Shown here: positions 9,510 to 19,976 of the stretch, one piece after another | How positions within the stretch are numbered: the stretch's first letter is position 1 | Layout: every line of letters starts with the position of its first letter | From: Gammaproteobacteria bacterium | GTDB lineage: Bacteria; Pseudomonadota; Gammaproteobacteria; SZUA-229 | DNA: 64,000 bases | Direction: 5' to 3' | Assembly (NCBI GenBank): GCA_026195895.1 | Contig: JAPHRO010000019.1 | Span: 21,354-85,353 of the forward strand | Position numbers and translations under genes: made by a program | The notes under the pieces: model-generated | Told to the model about the DNA's origin: nothing | What the model saw: the letters and a program-made list of their open reading frames with translations, nothing else | Databases searched by the model: none

Positions 9510-10277
9510 ATGAGCATAAAAATCAAAACCGCTGAAGAAATCGAAAAAATGCGTATTGCAGGTCGCCTGGCGGCTGAAGTGCTGCACATGATTCGCCCTC
9601 ATGTGAAAGCCGGCATTAGCACCGACGAACTGGATCGCATCTGCCACGATTATATCGTCAATGAACAACAGGCTATTCCTGCACCACTCAACTACCATGG
9701 CTTCCCCAAATCGATTTGCACCTCGATCAATCACCAGGTATGCCATGGCATTCCCAGCGAAAAGAAACTCAAAAAAGGCGATATCATTAATATTGACATC
9801 ACGGTCATCAAAGATGGCTATCATGGTGATACCAGCAAGATGTTCTATGTCGGCGAACCGAGCATCAAGGCCAGACGAGTATCTGAAATCGCCCATCAGT
9901 GTATGGTAAAAGGCATTGAACAGGTAAAACCGGGCGCACACCTGGGTGATATTGGCGCCGTGATTCAGCAACATGCCGAAGCTAATGGTTGCTCCGTGGT
10001 GCGTGAATACTGCGGCCATGGCATTGGTGTGGAATTTCACGAAGAGCCACAGGTACTGCATTATGGCAAAGCCGGTACCGGGGTTAAACTGGAACCCGGC
10101 ATGGTGTTCACTATTGAGCCGATGATTAATATTGGTAAACGCCAGGTCAAATTGCTGAATGACCAGTGGACCGTGGTCACCAAAGACCACAGTCTATCCG
10201 CCCAGTGGGAGCATACGCTGGTGGTCACCGATAGTGGCTATGAGGTGCTTACTATCTGTCCAGGCGACGATATTTAA
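9510..10277 (+). CDS. map: Methionine aminopeptidase, type I
   Basis: Removes the initiator methionine from nascent proteins. The length of 255 residues matches the short type I enzymes. Metal-ligand regions of the pita-bread fold are visible: NIDITVIKDGYHGDTSKMF (two Asp), the HGIGVEFHEEP segment (His), and the Glu-containing MVFTIEPMI and QWEHTLVVT. It begins after AGGAAATTA, divergently from rpsB, the classic arrangement. The next gene, glnD, follows after about 22 bp on the same strand. Confidence 0.96.
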   Translation: MSIKIKTAEEIEKMRIAGRLAAEVLHMIRPHVKAGISTDELDRICHDYIVNEQQAIPAPLNYHGFPKSICTSINHQVCHGIPSEKKLKKGDIINIDITVIKDGYHGDTSKMFYVGEPSIKARRVSEIAHQCMVKGIEQVKPGAHLGDIGAVIQQHAEANGCSVVREYCGHGIGVEFHEEPQVLHYGKAGTGVKLEPGMVFTIEPMINIGKRQVKLLNDQWTVVTKDHSLSAQWEHTLVVTDSGYEVLTICPGDDI

Positions 10278-10299
10278 CCAGGGATACCCGAGTTCAACT

Positions 10300-12948
10300 T
10301 TGAATACTATTTCTGCTTTCGATGCTGCCAGTTTTCAACAGGCGCTGCAAAATACCCCCGCCAATAGCCTGCAGCTATTTAAACAGGCGGTAGCCGCCGG
10401 CAATGAAACACTTAAAACCGCTTTTGAGCAGGGTGCCGATACCATTGAACTGGTGCATGCCCGAGCGGATTTTATTGATCAAATTTTACAGCAGGCCTTC
10501 ATTCACTGCTTTCATAACAGTGAACAGAATATCGCTTTAATCGCGGTTGGCGGCTACGGACGGGGCGAACTGCACCCGGTGTCTGATATCGACCTGATGC
10601 TGCTACTGGATCAAGCAGAATCAGCCGAAACTAAAAGCGCACTCGAACAGTTCCTCATGCTGCTATGGGATATCAAACTGGAGATCGGCCACAGCGTTCG
10701 TACCCTCACTGAATGCATAGACGAAGCTAAAGCCGACATCACGGTTGCTACAAATATCATGGAAGCCCGGTTGCTATACGGTGACCAGCAGCTATTCGAG
10801 GCGATGAAACAGGCAACTGGCCCCGACAAAATCTGGGATAGCCAGGCCTTCTTCCAGGCGAAACTGGACGAACAGGTAAAACGGCATCGGAAATTCCATG
10901 ACACTGCCTACAATCTGGAACCGAATATTAAGGAAAATTCCGGCGGTTTACGTGACATCCAGATGATCGGCTGGGTAGCCAAACGCCACTTTGGCGCCCA
11001 GACGCTGGAAGAACTGATCGATCATGGGTTTTTAACCCGATCTGAATTCAACACCCTGCAGGAAGGACAAACCCTGCTCTGGCGTATTCGCATGTGCCTG
11101 CATTACCTGACGGGACGGCGTGAAGACAGGTTGTTATTTGACCTGCAACGCCAATTAGCACAGCAGTTTGGCTATGAAGATGGTGAAAATAACCTGGCCA
11201 TCGAACAGTTCATGCAAACCTATTACCGCACCGTGATGCAATTAGAGCGTTTAAATGAGCTGCTACTCCAGTTATTCAGGGAAGCCATTCTGTATGCGGA
11301 TAAATCCGGCGAACCGGAAATTCTTAACCAGCGCTTCCAGCTGGTTAATGGCTATATTGAAGCCCGCTATCCAGAAATGTTCCAGGAACATCCCTCAGCA
11401 TTGCTGGAAATCTTTTTACTCATGGAGACGCGCGCCGATATTTGCGGTGTGCGGGCGGAGACCATCCGTCTCATTCGGGAACACCTGTATCTGATCGATG
11501 ACAAATTTCGCCAATCCGATACATCCAAACAGTTATTTATGGATATCATCCGCCAACCCAGGGGCGTCACCCACGAAATGCGCCGGATGAATCGCTACGG
11601 CATCCTCGCGGCCTATATCCCGGCATTTGAGAAAATCACCGGTCGCATGCAATATGACCTGTTCCACGCCTATACCGTCGATCAACATACCTTATTCGTG
11701 GTACGTAACATGCGCCGCCTGTCGGTACCCCAGTTCGCCCATGAATTTCCGCTGGCCAGCGGCATCTTCCATCACTTACCCAAGCCCGAACTGCTCTACC
11801 TGGCCGGTCTGTTTCACGATATCGCGAAAGGTCGCGGCGGCAACCATGCCGAACTGGGCGCCATTGATGGCAAGGAGTTCTGCCTGTCCCATGGCAAATC
11901 AGAGGAAGACAGCGAACTGGTTGCCTGGTTGATTAAAAATCACCTGCTAATGTCGATGGTGGCGCAGCGCAAAGACTTGAGTGATCCGGAAGTCATATCA
12001 GTATTTGCCGAACAGGCTGGTAATCAAATACGCCTTGATTACCTCTATTTGCTGACACTGTGTGATATTCGCGCAACGAATCCTACCCAGTGGAACTCCT
12101 GGAAAGATAATCTGCTGGCCGAGCTCTATCACAAAGCTTCCACCAACCTGCATATGGGCGATGAAAATCCAATAAATCGCGAAATGGCCATGCAGGCAGC
12201 ACAGACATCTGCCTTACGTTTATTATCCCAGCGGGGCTACAGTCCGGAAGTGATCAATGATCTGTGGCAGCATTTCACCAGCGATTACTTCCTGCACCAT
12301 GCACCCTATGAAATACGCTGGCATACGCAAACCATACTTGGCGCCAGAACGTCGGACTATCCTCTGGTCAATGCTCGGATCAGTGACGACACAGGCAGAA
12401 TTGAAATTTTCATATTTGCCAGGGAAGCACCCGACCTGTTTGCTCGCGTCGCCTCCACCATCGACCAGCTAGGTCTGACAACAGTCGATGCACAATTGAT
12501 GGCCACCGATAATGGACTGAAACTGGAAACCTTCAAGGTACTGGAAGAAGATGGCAGTATTTCCAACGCGGAATATCGCATACAGGAAATAATTGACCGC
12601 CTGAAAAAAGAACTTGGTAGTGAAAAAGCCACCACCGGCAACGCCTGGCGCCCAAAACCACGCACGCTGAAGCACTTCAGCGTTAAAACCCGAATACGGT
12701 TTGAACAGCTACCGGGTAAAGACTTAACCGCGTTGAATATCATTACTACTGACCGTCCGGGCCTGTTAGCCAGCCTCGCGCAGGCCTTTGTCGAATGCAA
12801 TATTCGCATTCACAACGCCAAAATCTCCACCGCAGGGGAAAAAGTCAACGACACCTTCCACATTACCGATAGCCAGAACCAGCCTCTGCTGAATGACGAT
12901 GTGAATCAACAGCTAAAAAAGACCATACTCAAACACCTTGGCGAATAA
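10300..12948 (+). CDS. glnD: Bifunctional uridylyltransferase/uridylyl-removing enzyme GlnD
   Basis: Nitrogen-status sensor that uridylylates PII proteins when glutamine is low and deuridylylates them when it is high. I place the start at TTG 10300, giving 882 residues (E. coli 890). The frame is open further upstream, but only inside map, and that part has no family resemblance. Using this start, the nucleotidyltransferase motif GGYGRGELHPVSDIDLMLL lies at about 84-102. The HD hydrolase motif LFHDIAKGRGGNHAELG is near 503. Two ACT domains start near 699 and 810 (IITTDRPGLLASLAQAF in the second), where glutamine is sensed. Its position after map is conserved in Gammaproteobacteria. Confidence 0.94.
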   Translation: MNTISAFDAASFQQALQNTPANSLQLFKQAVAAGNETLKTAFEQGADTIELVHARADFIDQILQQAFIHCFHNSEQNIALIAVGGYGRGELHPVSDIDLMLLLDQAESAETKSALEQFLMLLWDIKLEIGHSVRTLTECIDEAKADITVATNIMEARLLYGDQQLFEAMKQATGPDKIWDSQAFFQAKLDEQVKRHRKFHDTAYNLEPNIKENSGGLRDIQMIGWVAKRHFGAQTLEELIDHGFLTRSEFNTLQEGQTLLWRIRMCLHYLTGRREDRLLFDLQRQLAQQFGYEDGENNLAIEQFMQTYYRTVMQLERLNELLLQLFREAILYADKSGEPEILNQRFQLVNGYIEARYPEMFQEHPSALLEIFLLMETRADICGVRAETIRLIREHLYLIDDKFRQSDTSKQLFMDIIRQPRGVTHEMRRMNRYGILAAYIPAFEKITGRMQYDLFHAYTVDQHTLFVVRNMRRLSVPQFAHEFPLASGIFHHLPKPELLYLAGLFHDIAKGRGGNHAELGAIDGKEFCLSHGKSEEDSELVAWLIKNHLLMSMVAQRKDLSDPEVISVFAEQAGNQIRLDYLYLLTLCDIRATNPTQWNSWKDNLLAELYHKASTNLHMGDENPINREMAMQAAQTSALRLLSQRGYSPEVINDLWQHFTSDYFLHHAPYEIRWHTQTILGARTSDYPLVNARISDDTGRIEIFIFAREAPDLFARVASTIDQLGLTTVDAQLMATDNGLKLETFKVLEEDGSISNAEYRIQEIIDRLKKELGSEKATTGNAWRPKPRTLKHFSVKTRIRFEQLPGKDLTALNIITTDRPGLLASLAQAFVECNIRIHNAKISTAGEKVNDTFHITDSQNQPLLNDDVNQQLKKTILKHLGE

Positions 12949-12954
12949 GCGATG

Positions 12955-12990
12955 TGCAATGTAGAGAAAACCATAATTCTCTGCATTGCA
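12955..12990 (+). other. Strong hairpin just after glnD
   Basis: A 14 bp stem (TGCAATGTAGAGAA with TTCTCTGCATTGCA, one G-T pair) around an 8-base loop begins 6 bp after the glnD stop. It is followed by AAAAATAC rather than a T run, so it is not a standard intrinsic terminator. It may protect the 3' end of the mRNA or act as a weak or Rho-assisted stop. Confidence 0.55.
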
Positions 12991-13071
12991 AAAATACTGT
13001 ACTACAATAAAACAATGGCTTAGCGTAGATTGTTAATCTAGAACTATAGCCGCTGTTGATAAATTAACTCT

Positions 13072-14568
13072 GTGGGCAGTTGGGTGAAAAGAATTAAAAA
13101 CAAACATTTATTGGGCATCGTACTGGGTCTATTTATTGCTGCAACGGGCCTGCACAACGCTCTGGCTACTCAGAAATCACCGCTGGACGCGCTGGTCATC
13201 ATGGATAGCTCGGGCAGCATGAAAAAAACCGATCCCAGGGAATTACGCAAACCGGCGGCCAAACTATTCATTACCCTGCTGGGTAATGAAGATAAGCTCA
13301 GCGTCGTTAGTTTTAGTTCCCAGGCCTGGCCGATCACCTTCCTCACCCAGCTCAACACTGAAACAAACAAAGACAAGGCCATCAAGGCTACCGACCGGGT
13401 GTCATCTAAAGGCATCTATACCAACATTCACGCCGCCATTGTTAAAGGCATAGACATGCTGAAAGCAAGCAAGGCACTGGATCGAGATCCGATTATTGTG
13501 CTGATGTCGGATGGCAAAATGGATGTGGGCGATGCAAACAAATCCACTGAACTACGCCAGCAAATATTCGATGAACTGATTCCCCAACTAAAACAGCACC
13601 ATATTAAAATCTACAGCATTGCGTTTACCGAAAACTCGGATCAGACACTGCTGCAGGAGATTGCAGATGCCACTGAAGGTCGCTATGCACTGGCTGCCAG
13701 TGATGATGTGCTGCATAAAGTCTTCGCAAAAATATTCGAACAAAGCAAAGAACCTAATTTGCTCCCCTTATCCGAAAATCAATTTGTTGTTGACCCCAGT
13801 ATTCGGGAAATAACCATTATTGCGAATAAAAAATCCGACCAGAGCAAAATTTATCTGGAATCTCCAGGGGGTCACCGCTACAACTCAAACTTCAAAAAAC
13901 AGGGTCTGAAATGGTTTGAATCCCCTGGTTTCGACATGATCACCTTGAGCAAACCCGAAGCAGGCAACTGGAAAATTCTGTTCAGTGATGATGACAATAA
14001 GGCCTATATCGTGGCAGATATAAAACTGCGCACACAGTTTGAATACAACACTGAAAGTTATTATCCAGAATTGATGATTAAAACCTGGTTTGATAAAGAC
14101 GATGCGACGGTGTCGAACAATGAACTGCTGAATAATATGGAACTGGTTCTTGAAATAGAGCACCCCGATGGCTCTATAGATAAACAGGACATTGATGCTG
14201 CCAATGCCGATGGCATATTTACAACGCGGTATAAACCGACTATGGATGGTATTTACGCAGCCAGTATCATCGCCACGTCCAAAACATTTCAGCGTCAGCA
14301 GATATTCTCTTTCCGAGCAGTTATTCCTAAACAGCCCCCGCCGGAACCAGAACCTGAAATAGAAACAACTGAAGAAATTAAGTCCGTAGACGAAACTAAA
14401 ACGGAAGTTGTGCCGATAGCTGAACCCGCACCGGCTCAGCAAGAACCCGAAGACGATCTGACACAGGCATTAATTTATTTTTTGATTGGCAATTTAATTC
14501 TGTTATTTCTTGGTGTAAATGGTTTTCTGATATTCCGCATGATGAAAAATAAAAAGACCAGTCAATAA
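13072..14568 (+). CDS. Periplasmic von Willebrand factor A domain protein with C-terminal membrane anchor
   Basis: Unnamed protein of up to 498 residues. GTG at 13072 or GTG at 13084 could be the start; neither has a good ribosome site. A signal sequence (KNKHLLGIVLGLFIAATGLHNALA) precedes a vWA domain with an intact MIDAS: DSSGS in the first strand, a Thr in KGIYTNIHAA, and Asp in VLMSDGKMDVGD. It therefore probably binds a divalent metal and a protein ligand. A beta-rich region (about 225-410) and a Pro/Glu-rich linker follow, then one hydrophobic helix (LIYFLIGNLILLFLGVNGFL) and a short basic tail, which suggests most of the protein is periplasmic. The coiled-coil gene starts 2 bp after its stop, so the two are probably one unit. 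Function unknown. Confidence 0.85.
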   Translation: MGSWVKRIKNKHLLGIVLGLFIAATGLHNALATQKSPLDALVIMDSSGSMKKTDPRELRKPAAKLFITLLGNEDKLSVVSFSSQAWPITFLTQLNTETNKDKAIKATDRVSSKGIYTNIHAAIVKGIDMLKASKALDRDPIIVLMSDGKMDVGDANKSTELRQQIFDELIPQLKQHHIKIYSIAFTENSDQTLLQEIADATEGRYALAASDDVLHKVFAKIFEQSKEPNLLPLSENQFVVDPSIREITIIANKKSDQSKIYLESPGGHRYNSNFKKQGLKWFESPGFDMITLSKPEAGNWKILFSDDDNKAYIVADIKLRTQFEYNTESYYPELMIKTWFDKDDATVSNNELLNNMELVLEIEHPDGSIDKQDIDAANADGIFTTRYKPTMDGIYAASIIATSKTFQRQQIFSFRAVIPKQPPPEPEPEIETTEEIKSVDETKTEVVPIAEPAPAQQEPEDDLTQALIYFLIGNLILLFLGVNGFLIFRMMKNKKTSQ

Positions 14569-14570
14569 AT

Positions 14571-15827
14571 ATGTACATCCCAAGCATTTACATTTTATTT
14601 TTGGCCGAATTCCTGCTTCTCCTGCTTGGAGCCTGTATAGTTCTGGTCATTTATGTTTTCAAATCAAAGTCAGCCAGTTCGGAACCCGAAACCCCTCAGC
14701 TTGATGAAGCTGAAAAACAGATTAATCCTGGCACCAGCTACAGCGAATACATTGAACAGGAACAGCTAAGAAACGAAATAAAAACCAGCCAGCAGGCACG
14801 CATAGAATCTGAAGAGATTACCGAAAATGAACAACCGACTGAGGACAATATTGAAAACCTGTCCCAAGCACCCAATGAACAGCAAAGCGAATTACTCAAT
14901 GCTCGTCACTTATTCCTGGACGTGGAAAGACAGGCGGCCGAACACAGTGAAAATGATATTACTTTCTGGGAAACACTTTATGGGGGTATGCAAAAGGTCC
15001 TGGAACAGCTTAAAACATCTGAAATTGTTTATACTGAAACAACAGAAGAACATGAGCCAGTTCATACACAGACCGAAACCAGAGAAAAAATATTCTACAT
15101 TGAAGCCCAGGGCAAAAATATCGATGGTGAAGTAACCAAGTTAAAAGACATTGTATTTGAACAGGAAAACAGCCTGAATAGCCTGAGAAAGGCGCTCAAA
15201 AATGCTGAAGGCGTGTCACCTGACATAGCAGAACAACTCACCGAACTATTCTCACAAATTGATAATTTCGAACGCCAGCTAAACGATTCTAAAATGTGTA
15301 TCGAAGTTCTTGAGATGGAGAACGATAAACTACAGAAAGAAGTTGGTAAACTTGAAAAACGGCATTCGGAGTTATTCGAACAGGATGGCGAGAAAGAGAC
15401 AGAGACAGATTCTGAAGCTGAAGCATCATCAATGATAGATTTGGCCGAGATGAAGGAAGTGCTGGATAAACAGGAACAGCAAATCAATGAATTGCTAACT
15501 ACGATTGATAATCTGTCTCTTGAAGCAGAACAGGCTGAAAAACTAAAGGCCACGATTCATGATTTCACACGCACCAGCCATGAAATGATGGGATGCATTT
15601 CCATCCTGGAAGAAGACAACGAGCGCCTGAAAGAACAACTCAGCCATGTCGGCGTTACTTCTCCAGAAGACGAATCAAATGGCGATACCGAACAGCTACA
15701 AAGCCAGATAAGCACACTGGAAGAAGACCTTATCAAAAAAGATGTAGCTTATGCGCAACTGCAGGATGAGTTCAATTCCATGGAAAAAGAATATCTCTCT
15801 ATGTATGAGGCATTACATGGAGATTAA
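14571..15827 (+). CDS. Membrane-anchored coiled-coil protein, function unknown
   Basis: A 418-residue protein I do not recognise. One hydrophobic helix at about residues 6-30 (IYILFLAEFLLLLLGACIVL) is followed by lysines (KSKSAS), which by the positive-inside rule puts the rest in the cytoplasm. The remainder is acidic, rich in Glu, Gln and Leu, with long heptad-like stretches from about 190 to the end, e.g. LKDIVFEQENSLNSLRKAL and DNERLKEQLSHV. It lies 2 bp after the vWA gene. The pair could form a cross-membrane assembly, with the vWA domain outside and the coiled coil inside, but this is inference. No catalytic motif is visible. Confidence 0.8.
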   Translation: MYIPSIYILFLAEFLLLLLGACIVLVIYVFKSKSASSEPETPQLDEAEKQINPGTSYSEYIEQEQLRNEIKTSQQARIESEEITENEQPTEDNIENLSQAPNEQQSELLNARHLFLDVERQAAEHSENDITFWETLYGGMQKVLEQLKTSEIVYTETTEEHEPVHTQTETREKIFYIEAQGKNIDGEVTKLKDIVFEQENSLNSLRKALKNAEGVSPDIAEQLTELFSQIDNFERQLNDSKMCIEVLEMENDKLQKEVGKLEKRHSELFEQDGEKETETDSEAEASSMIDLAEMKEVLDKQEQQINELLTTIDNLSLEAEQAEKLKATIHDFTRTSHEMMGCISILEEDNERLKEQLSHVGVTSPEDESNGDTEQLQSQISTLEEDLIKKDVAYAQLQDEFNSMEKEYLSMYEALHGD

Positions 15828-15849
15828 TTATTAGAAAGCAAACAAATGA

Positions 15850-17049
<1,200 letters not shown>

Positions 17050-17079
17050 AACATATACATCTGAAAAAGGCATAGAAAA

Positions 17080-17463
17080 ATGAACCGGGAAAAAGTCGTC
17101 TTTAGTTTTTTTATGATACTGGCCCTGACCTTGAATTTTGGTTTCTTCGCTGGCTCAGTTGATAATCCAGAGCACCACAATGTCTACGAGCTTTATGCTG
17201 TTGTAATTGTCAATCTCATTGCAACCATATTAAAATTTGGCGATCGGTCACAAATGGGCGCAATGCTACTAGCGACTAGCCTGGTCGCTCTGGTTCAACT
17301 ACTTTCTGCCTCTCTTGTCTGGGCCGTTGCGGTCCATGTAAACGAAACCGGCTTAACACCCAATACCATGGCGACGATAGTTTCCCTCAGTGGAGGTGCC
17401 ATGGTCGCAAACATTATATCTGTGGTGCTGCTAATAATTGAAACAGCCATGATGCGTCACTAA
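17080..17463 (+). CDS. DUF6394-family small membrane protein
   Basis: A 127-residue protein with about four hydrophobic segments: KVVFSFFMILALTLNFGFFAG, YAVVIVNLIATIL, a central LLATSLVALVQLLSASLVW, and VANIISVVLLIIET at the end. It resembles the DUF6394 family of inner-membrane proteins of unknown function. The assignment is from recall of the sequence type. The K+ channel gene begins 12 bp after its stop, so the two are probably co-transcribed, and the protein may assist or modulate the channel, which is inference. Confidence 0.8.
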   Translation: MNREKVVFSFFMILALTLNFGFFAGSVDNPEHHNVYELYAVVIVNLIATILKFGDRSQMGAMLLATSLVALVQLLSASLVWAVAVHVNETGLTPNTMATIVSLSGGAMVANIISVVLLIIETAMMRH

Positions 17464-17475
17464 AAGGCATCACCC

Positions 17476-19254
17476 ATGTCAGTGGTGACTTCCATCATAC
17501 TGCGCCAGATGCGCGCACCTTTTATTATCCTTATTATGGGGTACAGTATTGCTATCCTCGGTATGGTGCTCACACCAGGGATTGATGACCAAGGTAATGA
17601 ATGGCATATGAGCATCTTCGATGCCATCTATTTTGTCAGCTATACCGCAACCACCATCGGCTTTGGAGAAATACCCTATCCACTTAGCAGTGCACAACGC
17701 ATGTGGGCACTTGTCACCATCTATGTCACTGTTACTTCATGGTTTTATGCACTTGGAAAAACGCTATCCTTAATTCAGGATCCCACGTTTAGAGAAGCCT
17801 TAACAAAAAATACTTTTTCCCGAAATCTGAAGAAAATTAACGAGTCATTTATTCTGATTTGCGGATTTGGAGAAACCGGTACAGCACTGGCCCATGCCTT
17901 AACAGAAAGGAATATTCGTGCAGTCATCATTGAACGAGATAATGACAAACTACAAACCTTACCACTCGCCGATTTCCCCGTCTTTGTTCCAGGTATACAG
18001 GGTGATGCCCGAGATCCCGAGCAACTCATACGGGCCGGACTTCAACATAAAAAATGTGCTGCGATTATCGCTGTAACCGCTTCTGATGAAACCAATCTCA
18101 AAATTGCAATTTCAAGTAAATTACTAAACCCTAAAATTTGTGTTATTTGTCGCTCAGAATTAAGGGACTTTGAAGAAAACATGTTTTCTTTTGGTACCGA
18201 CTTTGTCATTAACCCTTTTCAAACCTTTGCAAATATCTTTGCCATGGCCATGCATTCGCCTTCACTACACCTGCTTTATGACTGGTTAACCGGTGTTCCT
18301 AATACCAGTTTAACCAACCCTGTATATATACAGGAAGGACACTGGATTATTTGCGGCTTTGGTCGATTTGGGCAAAGCCTGTATAAACAATTAATCAGAT
18401 ATGAAACCCCTGTAACGATCATTGATCCATCTGAGGCGAAGCGAGAAAAGTTTTTAAATAAACCTGAAAATAAAAACAATGATTTTATTATTGGCTCAGG
18501 CTTTGACGCCCACACACTTAAACTAGCGGGTGTCGAAGAAGCAGCGGGTCTGATTTCCGGCAGCGATAATGACTCGAATAATTTATCGATTATTATGACG
18601 GCGCGTGAACTTAATCCTGAATTATTTACTGTGGCCCGGCAAAATAAAAAGGCCAACGAAAAATTATTTATTGCTACACATGCCAATATCCTGATGCAAC
18701 CGAGTGAAATAATTGCCCGCAAAATACGCACCCTTCTAAACTCCCCATTAATGATTGCCTTTCTTAACAAAGCGCGTCATCAGGATCCTGAATGGGCTAA
18801 TATCGCAATCAGTCGTTTGAGTGGCGTTTTAGGCGAAGAAAGACCGAACATATGGACCATAAGTGTTACCAAAAAAGAAGCAAAAGCACTTCATCTTACG
18901 CTTAATCTTGGCAGGGTTATTCGTGTTGGCAATTTGTTACAAGATCCAAGAGCGCGCGAAAACAGTTTAAAAAGCGTTGCTCTGCTGCTAAAGCGAAATA
19001 ATAAGTTACTACTAATGCCAACCGATGACATCGCCATAAAAGCCGATGATCAAATCCTTTATTGTGGCACTCCCGTAGCCGAACGCAGTATGAAATGGAC
19101 GCTGAATGATATTCATAGCCTGAATTACATAATGACTTATGAAGACACTCCTGATTCCTTTGTCTGGCGAAAACTACATAGCTATATAAAAAGAAACGAT
19201 CGCCGACGCCGGCCTCGTGCGCAACGACATCTGGATCACTCCAAAAAACATTAA
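17476..19254 (+). CDS. Two-helix potassium channel with tandem RCK (TrkA-N/TrkA-C) domains
   Basis: A 592-residue ligand-gated cation channel type. The N-terminal part has a first helix (APFIILIMGYSIAILGMVL), a pore loop with selectivity filter TATTIGFGE at residues 57-65, and a second helix. The usual K+ filter is TVGYGD; TIGFGE is a common bacterial variant. Two Rossmann domains with nucleotide-binding glycines follow: CGFGETG at about 130 and CGFGRFG at about 293. Residues after about 420 resemble TrkA-C. The C-terminus is very basic (DRRRRPRAQRH). It probably handles K+ flux gated by nucleotides or ions. It is paired with the DUF6394 gene upstream. Confidence 0.88.
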   Translation: MSVVTSIILRQMRAPFIILIMGYSIAILGMVLTPGIDDQGNEWHMSIFDAIYFVSYTATTIGFGEIPYPLSSAQRMWALVTIYVTVTSWFYALGKTLSLIQDPTFREALTKNTFSRNLKKINESFILICGFGETGTALAHALTERNIRAVIIERDNDKLQTLPLADFPVFVPGIQGDARDPEQLIRAGLQHKKCAAIIAVTASDETNLKIAISSKLLNPKICVICRSELRDFEENMFSFGTDFVINPFQTFANIFAMAMHSPSLHLLYDWLTGVPNTSLTNPVYIQEGHWIICGFGRFGQSLYKQLIRYETPVTIIDPSEAKREKFLNKPENKNNDFIIGSGFDAHTLKLAGVEEAAGLISGSDNDSNNLSIIMTARELNPELFTVARQNKKANEKLFIATHANILMQPSEIIARKIRTLLNSPLMIAFLNKARHQDPEWANIAISRLSGVLGEERPNIWTISVTKKEAKALHLTLNLGRVIRVGNLLQDPRARENSLKSVALLLKRNNKLLLMPTDDIAIKADDQILYCGTPVAERSMKWTLNDIHSLNYIMTYEDTPDSFVWRKLHSYIKRNDRRRRPRAQRHLDHSKKH

Positions 19255-19328
19255 CTCAGGACTACATAATAAGCATCACTCATTGTATGATACGCAAGCT
19301 AAATTAAATTTGCTCTGACAGCTGTTGA

Positions 19329-19334
19329 TATAAT
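19329..19334 (+). promoter_or_regulatory. -10 element of the tRNA-Arg promoter
   Basis: TATAAT lies 22 bp before the mature tRNA 5' end, preceded by TTGA. A clear -35 is not visible at 16-18 bp. Confidence 0.45.
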
Positions 19335-19356
19335 ATGCCTGTTTTAGCTAAAAACT

Positions 19357-19432
19357 GTCCTCGTAGCATAACGGATAATGCAACTCCCTCCTAAGGAGTA
19401 GATTGCAGGTTCGAATCCTGCCGAGGACGCCA
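19357..19432 (+). tRNA. tRNA-Arg (anticodon CCT)
   Basis: A complete 76-base cloverleaf: acceptor stem GTCCTCG with CGAGGAC, D arm GCAT/ATGC, anticodon stem ACTCC/GGAGT with loop CTCCTAA (anticodon CCT at 19390-19392, reading AGG), and T arm GCAGG-TTCGAAT-CCTGC. CCA is encoded. ppiB begins 26 bp later, so tRNA and ppiB may share a transcript. Confidence 0.95.
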
Positions 19433-19458
19433 TTTCCTTAACCATGAGATAGTAAACA

Positions 19459-19959
19459 ATGTCTGAAAAAGTCTGCCTTGATACCAACCACGGAAAAATT
19501 ATCATAGAACTGGATACTGAAAAAGCACCCATTACTACTGAAAATTTTCTGAATTATGTCAAAGATGAATTCTATAACGCAACAATATTCCATCGTGTTA
19601 TTCCAGGATTCATGATCCAGGGTGGTGGCTTTCTTGAAGGCATGATTCAAAAATCCACTAACGATCCAGTCAAAAATGAAGCTGACAATGGCCTGCCCAA
19701 CAAACGCGGCACTATTGCAATGGCTCGCACGCCCGATCCAGATTCGGCCAGCTCACAGTTTTTCATTAATCTGAAAGACAATGATTTTTTGAACTATACC
19801 GCGCCTACTTCACAGGGCTGGGGCTATTGCGTGTTTGGTGAAGTAACTGAAGGTATGGATATTGTTGACAGCATTGCCCAGGTTGCAACGGGCAGCAGCA
19901 TGGGACACGGTGATGTGCCAGTGGAAACTGTTGTCATCAACAGTGCTAGCATAGTTTAA
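19459..19959 (+). CDS. ppiB: Cytoplasmic peptidyl-prolyl cis-trans isomerase (cyclophilin B)
   Basis: A 166-residue cyclophilin without a signal peptide, accelerating proline isomerisation in folding proteins. Family motifs are present: the [13 protein letters not shown] catalytic stretch with its Arg, then [18 protein letters not shown] and [12 protein letters not shown]. The tRNA-ppiB-lpxH order matches many gammaproteobacterial genomes. The lpxH start follows after 17 bp. Confidence 0.96.
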   Translation: MSEKVCLDTNHGKIIIELDTEKAPITTENFLNYVKDEFYNATIFHRVIPGFMIQGGGFLEGMIQKSTNDPVKNEADNGLPNKRGTIAMARTPDPDSASSQFFINLKDNDFLNYTAPTSQGWGYCVFGEVTEGMDIVDSIAQVATGSSMGHGDVPVETVVINSASIV

Positions 19960-19976
19960 AATTATGCATCGATATT

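Noticed and set aside
9507..10190. A 227-residue minus-strand frame opposite map
   Set aside because: It mirrors the codons of map, has His/Phe-rich composition typical of antisense frames, and no ribosome site.
10159..10299. Upstream extension of the glnD frame by 47 residues
   Set aside because: It lies almost wholly within map in another frame, its residues look like shadow translation, and the TTG at 10300 gives the usual GlnD length.
12955..12990. Hairpin after glnD as an intrinsic terminator
   Set aside because: The stem is strong but is followed by A-rich sequence instead of a T run, so it is reported only as a hairpin.
13885..14442. A 185-residue minus-strand frame opposite the vWA gene
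   Set aside because: Antisense shadow; rich in Phe and Arg with no domain or start signal.
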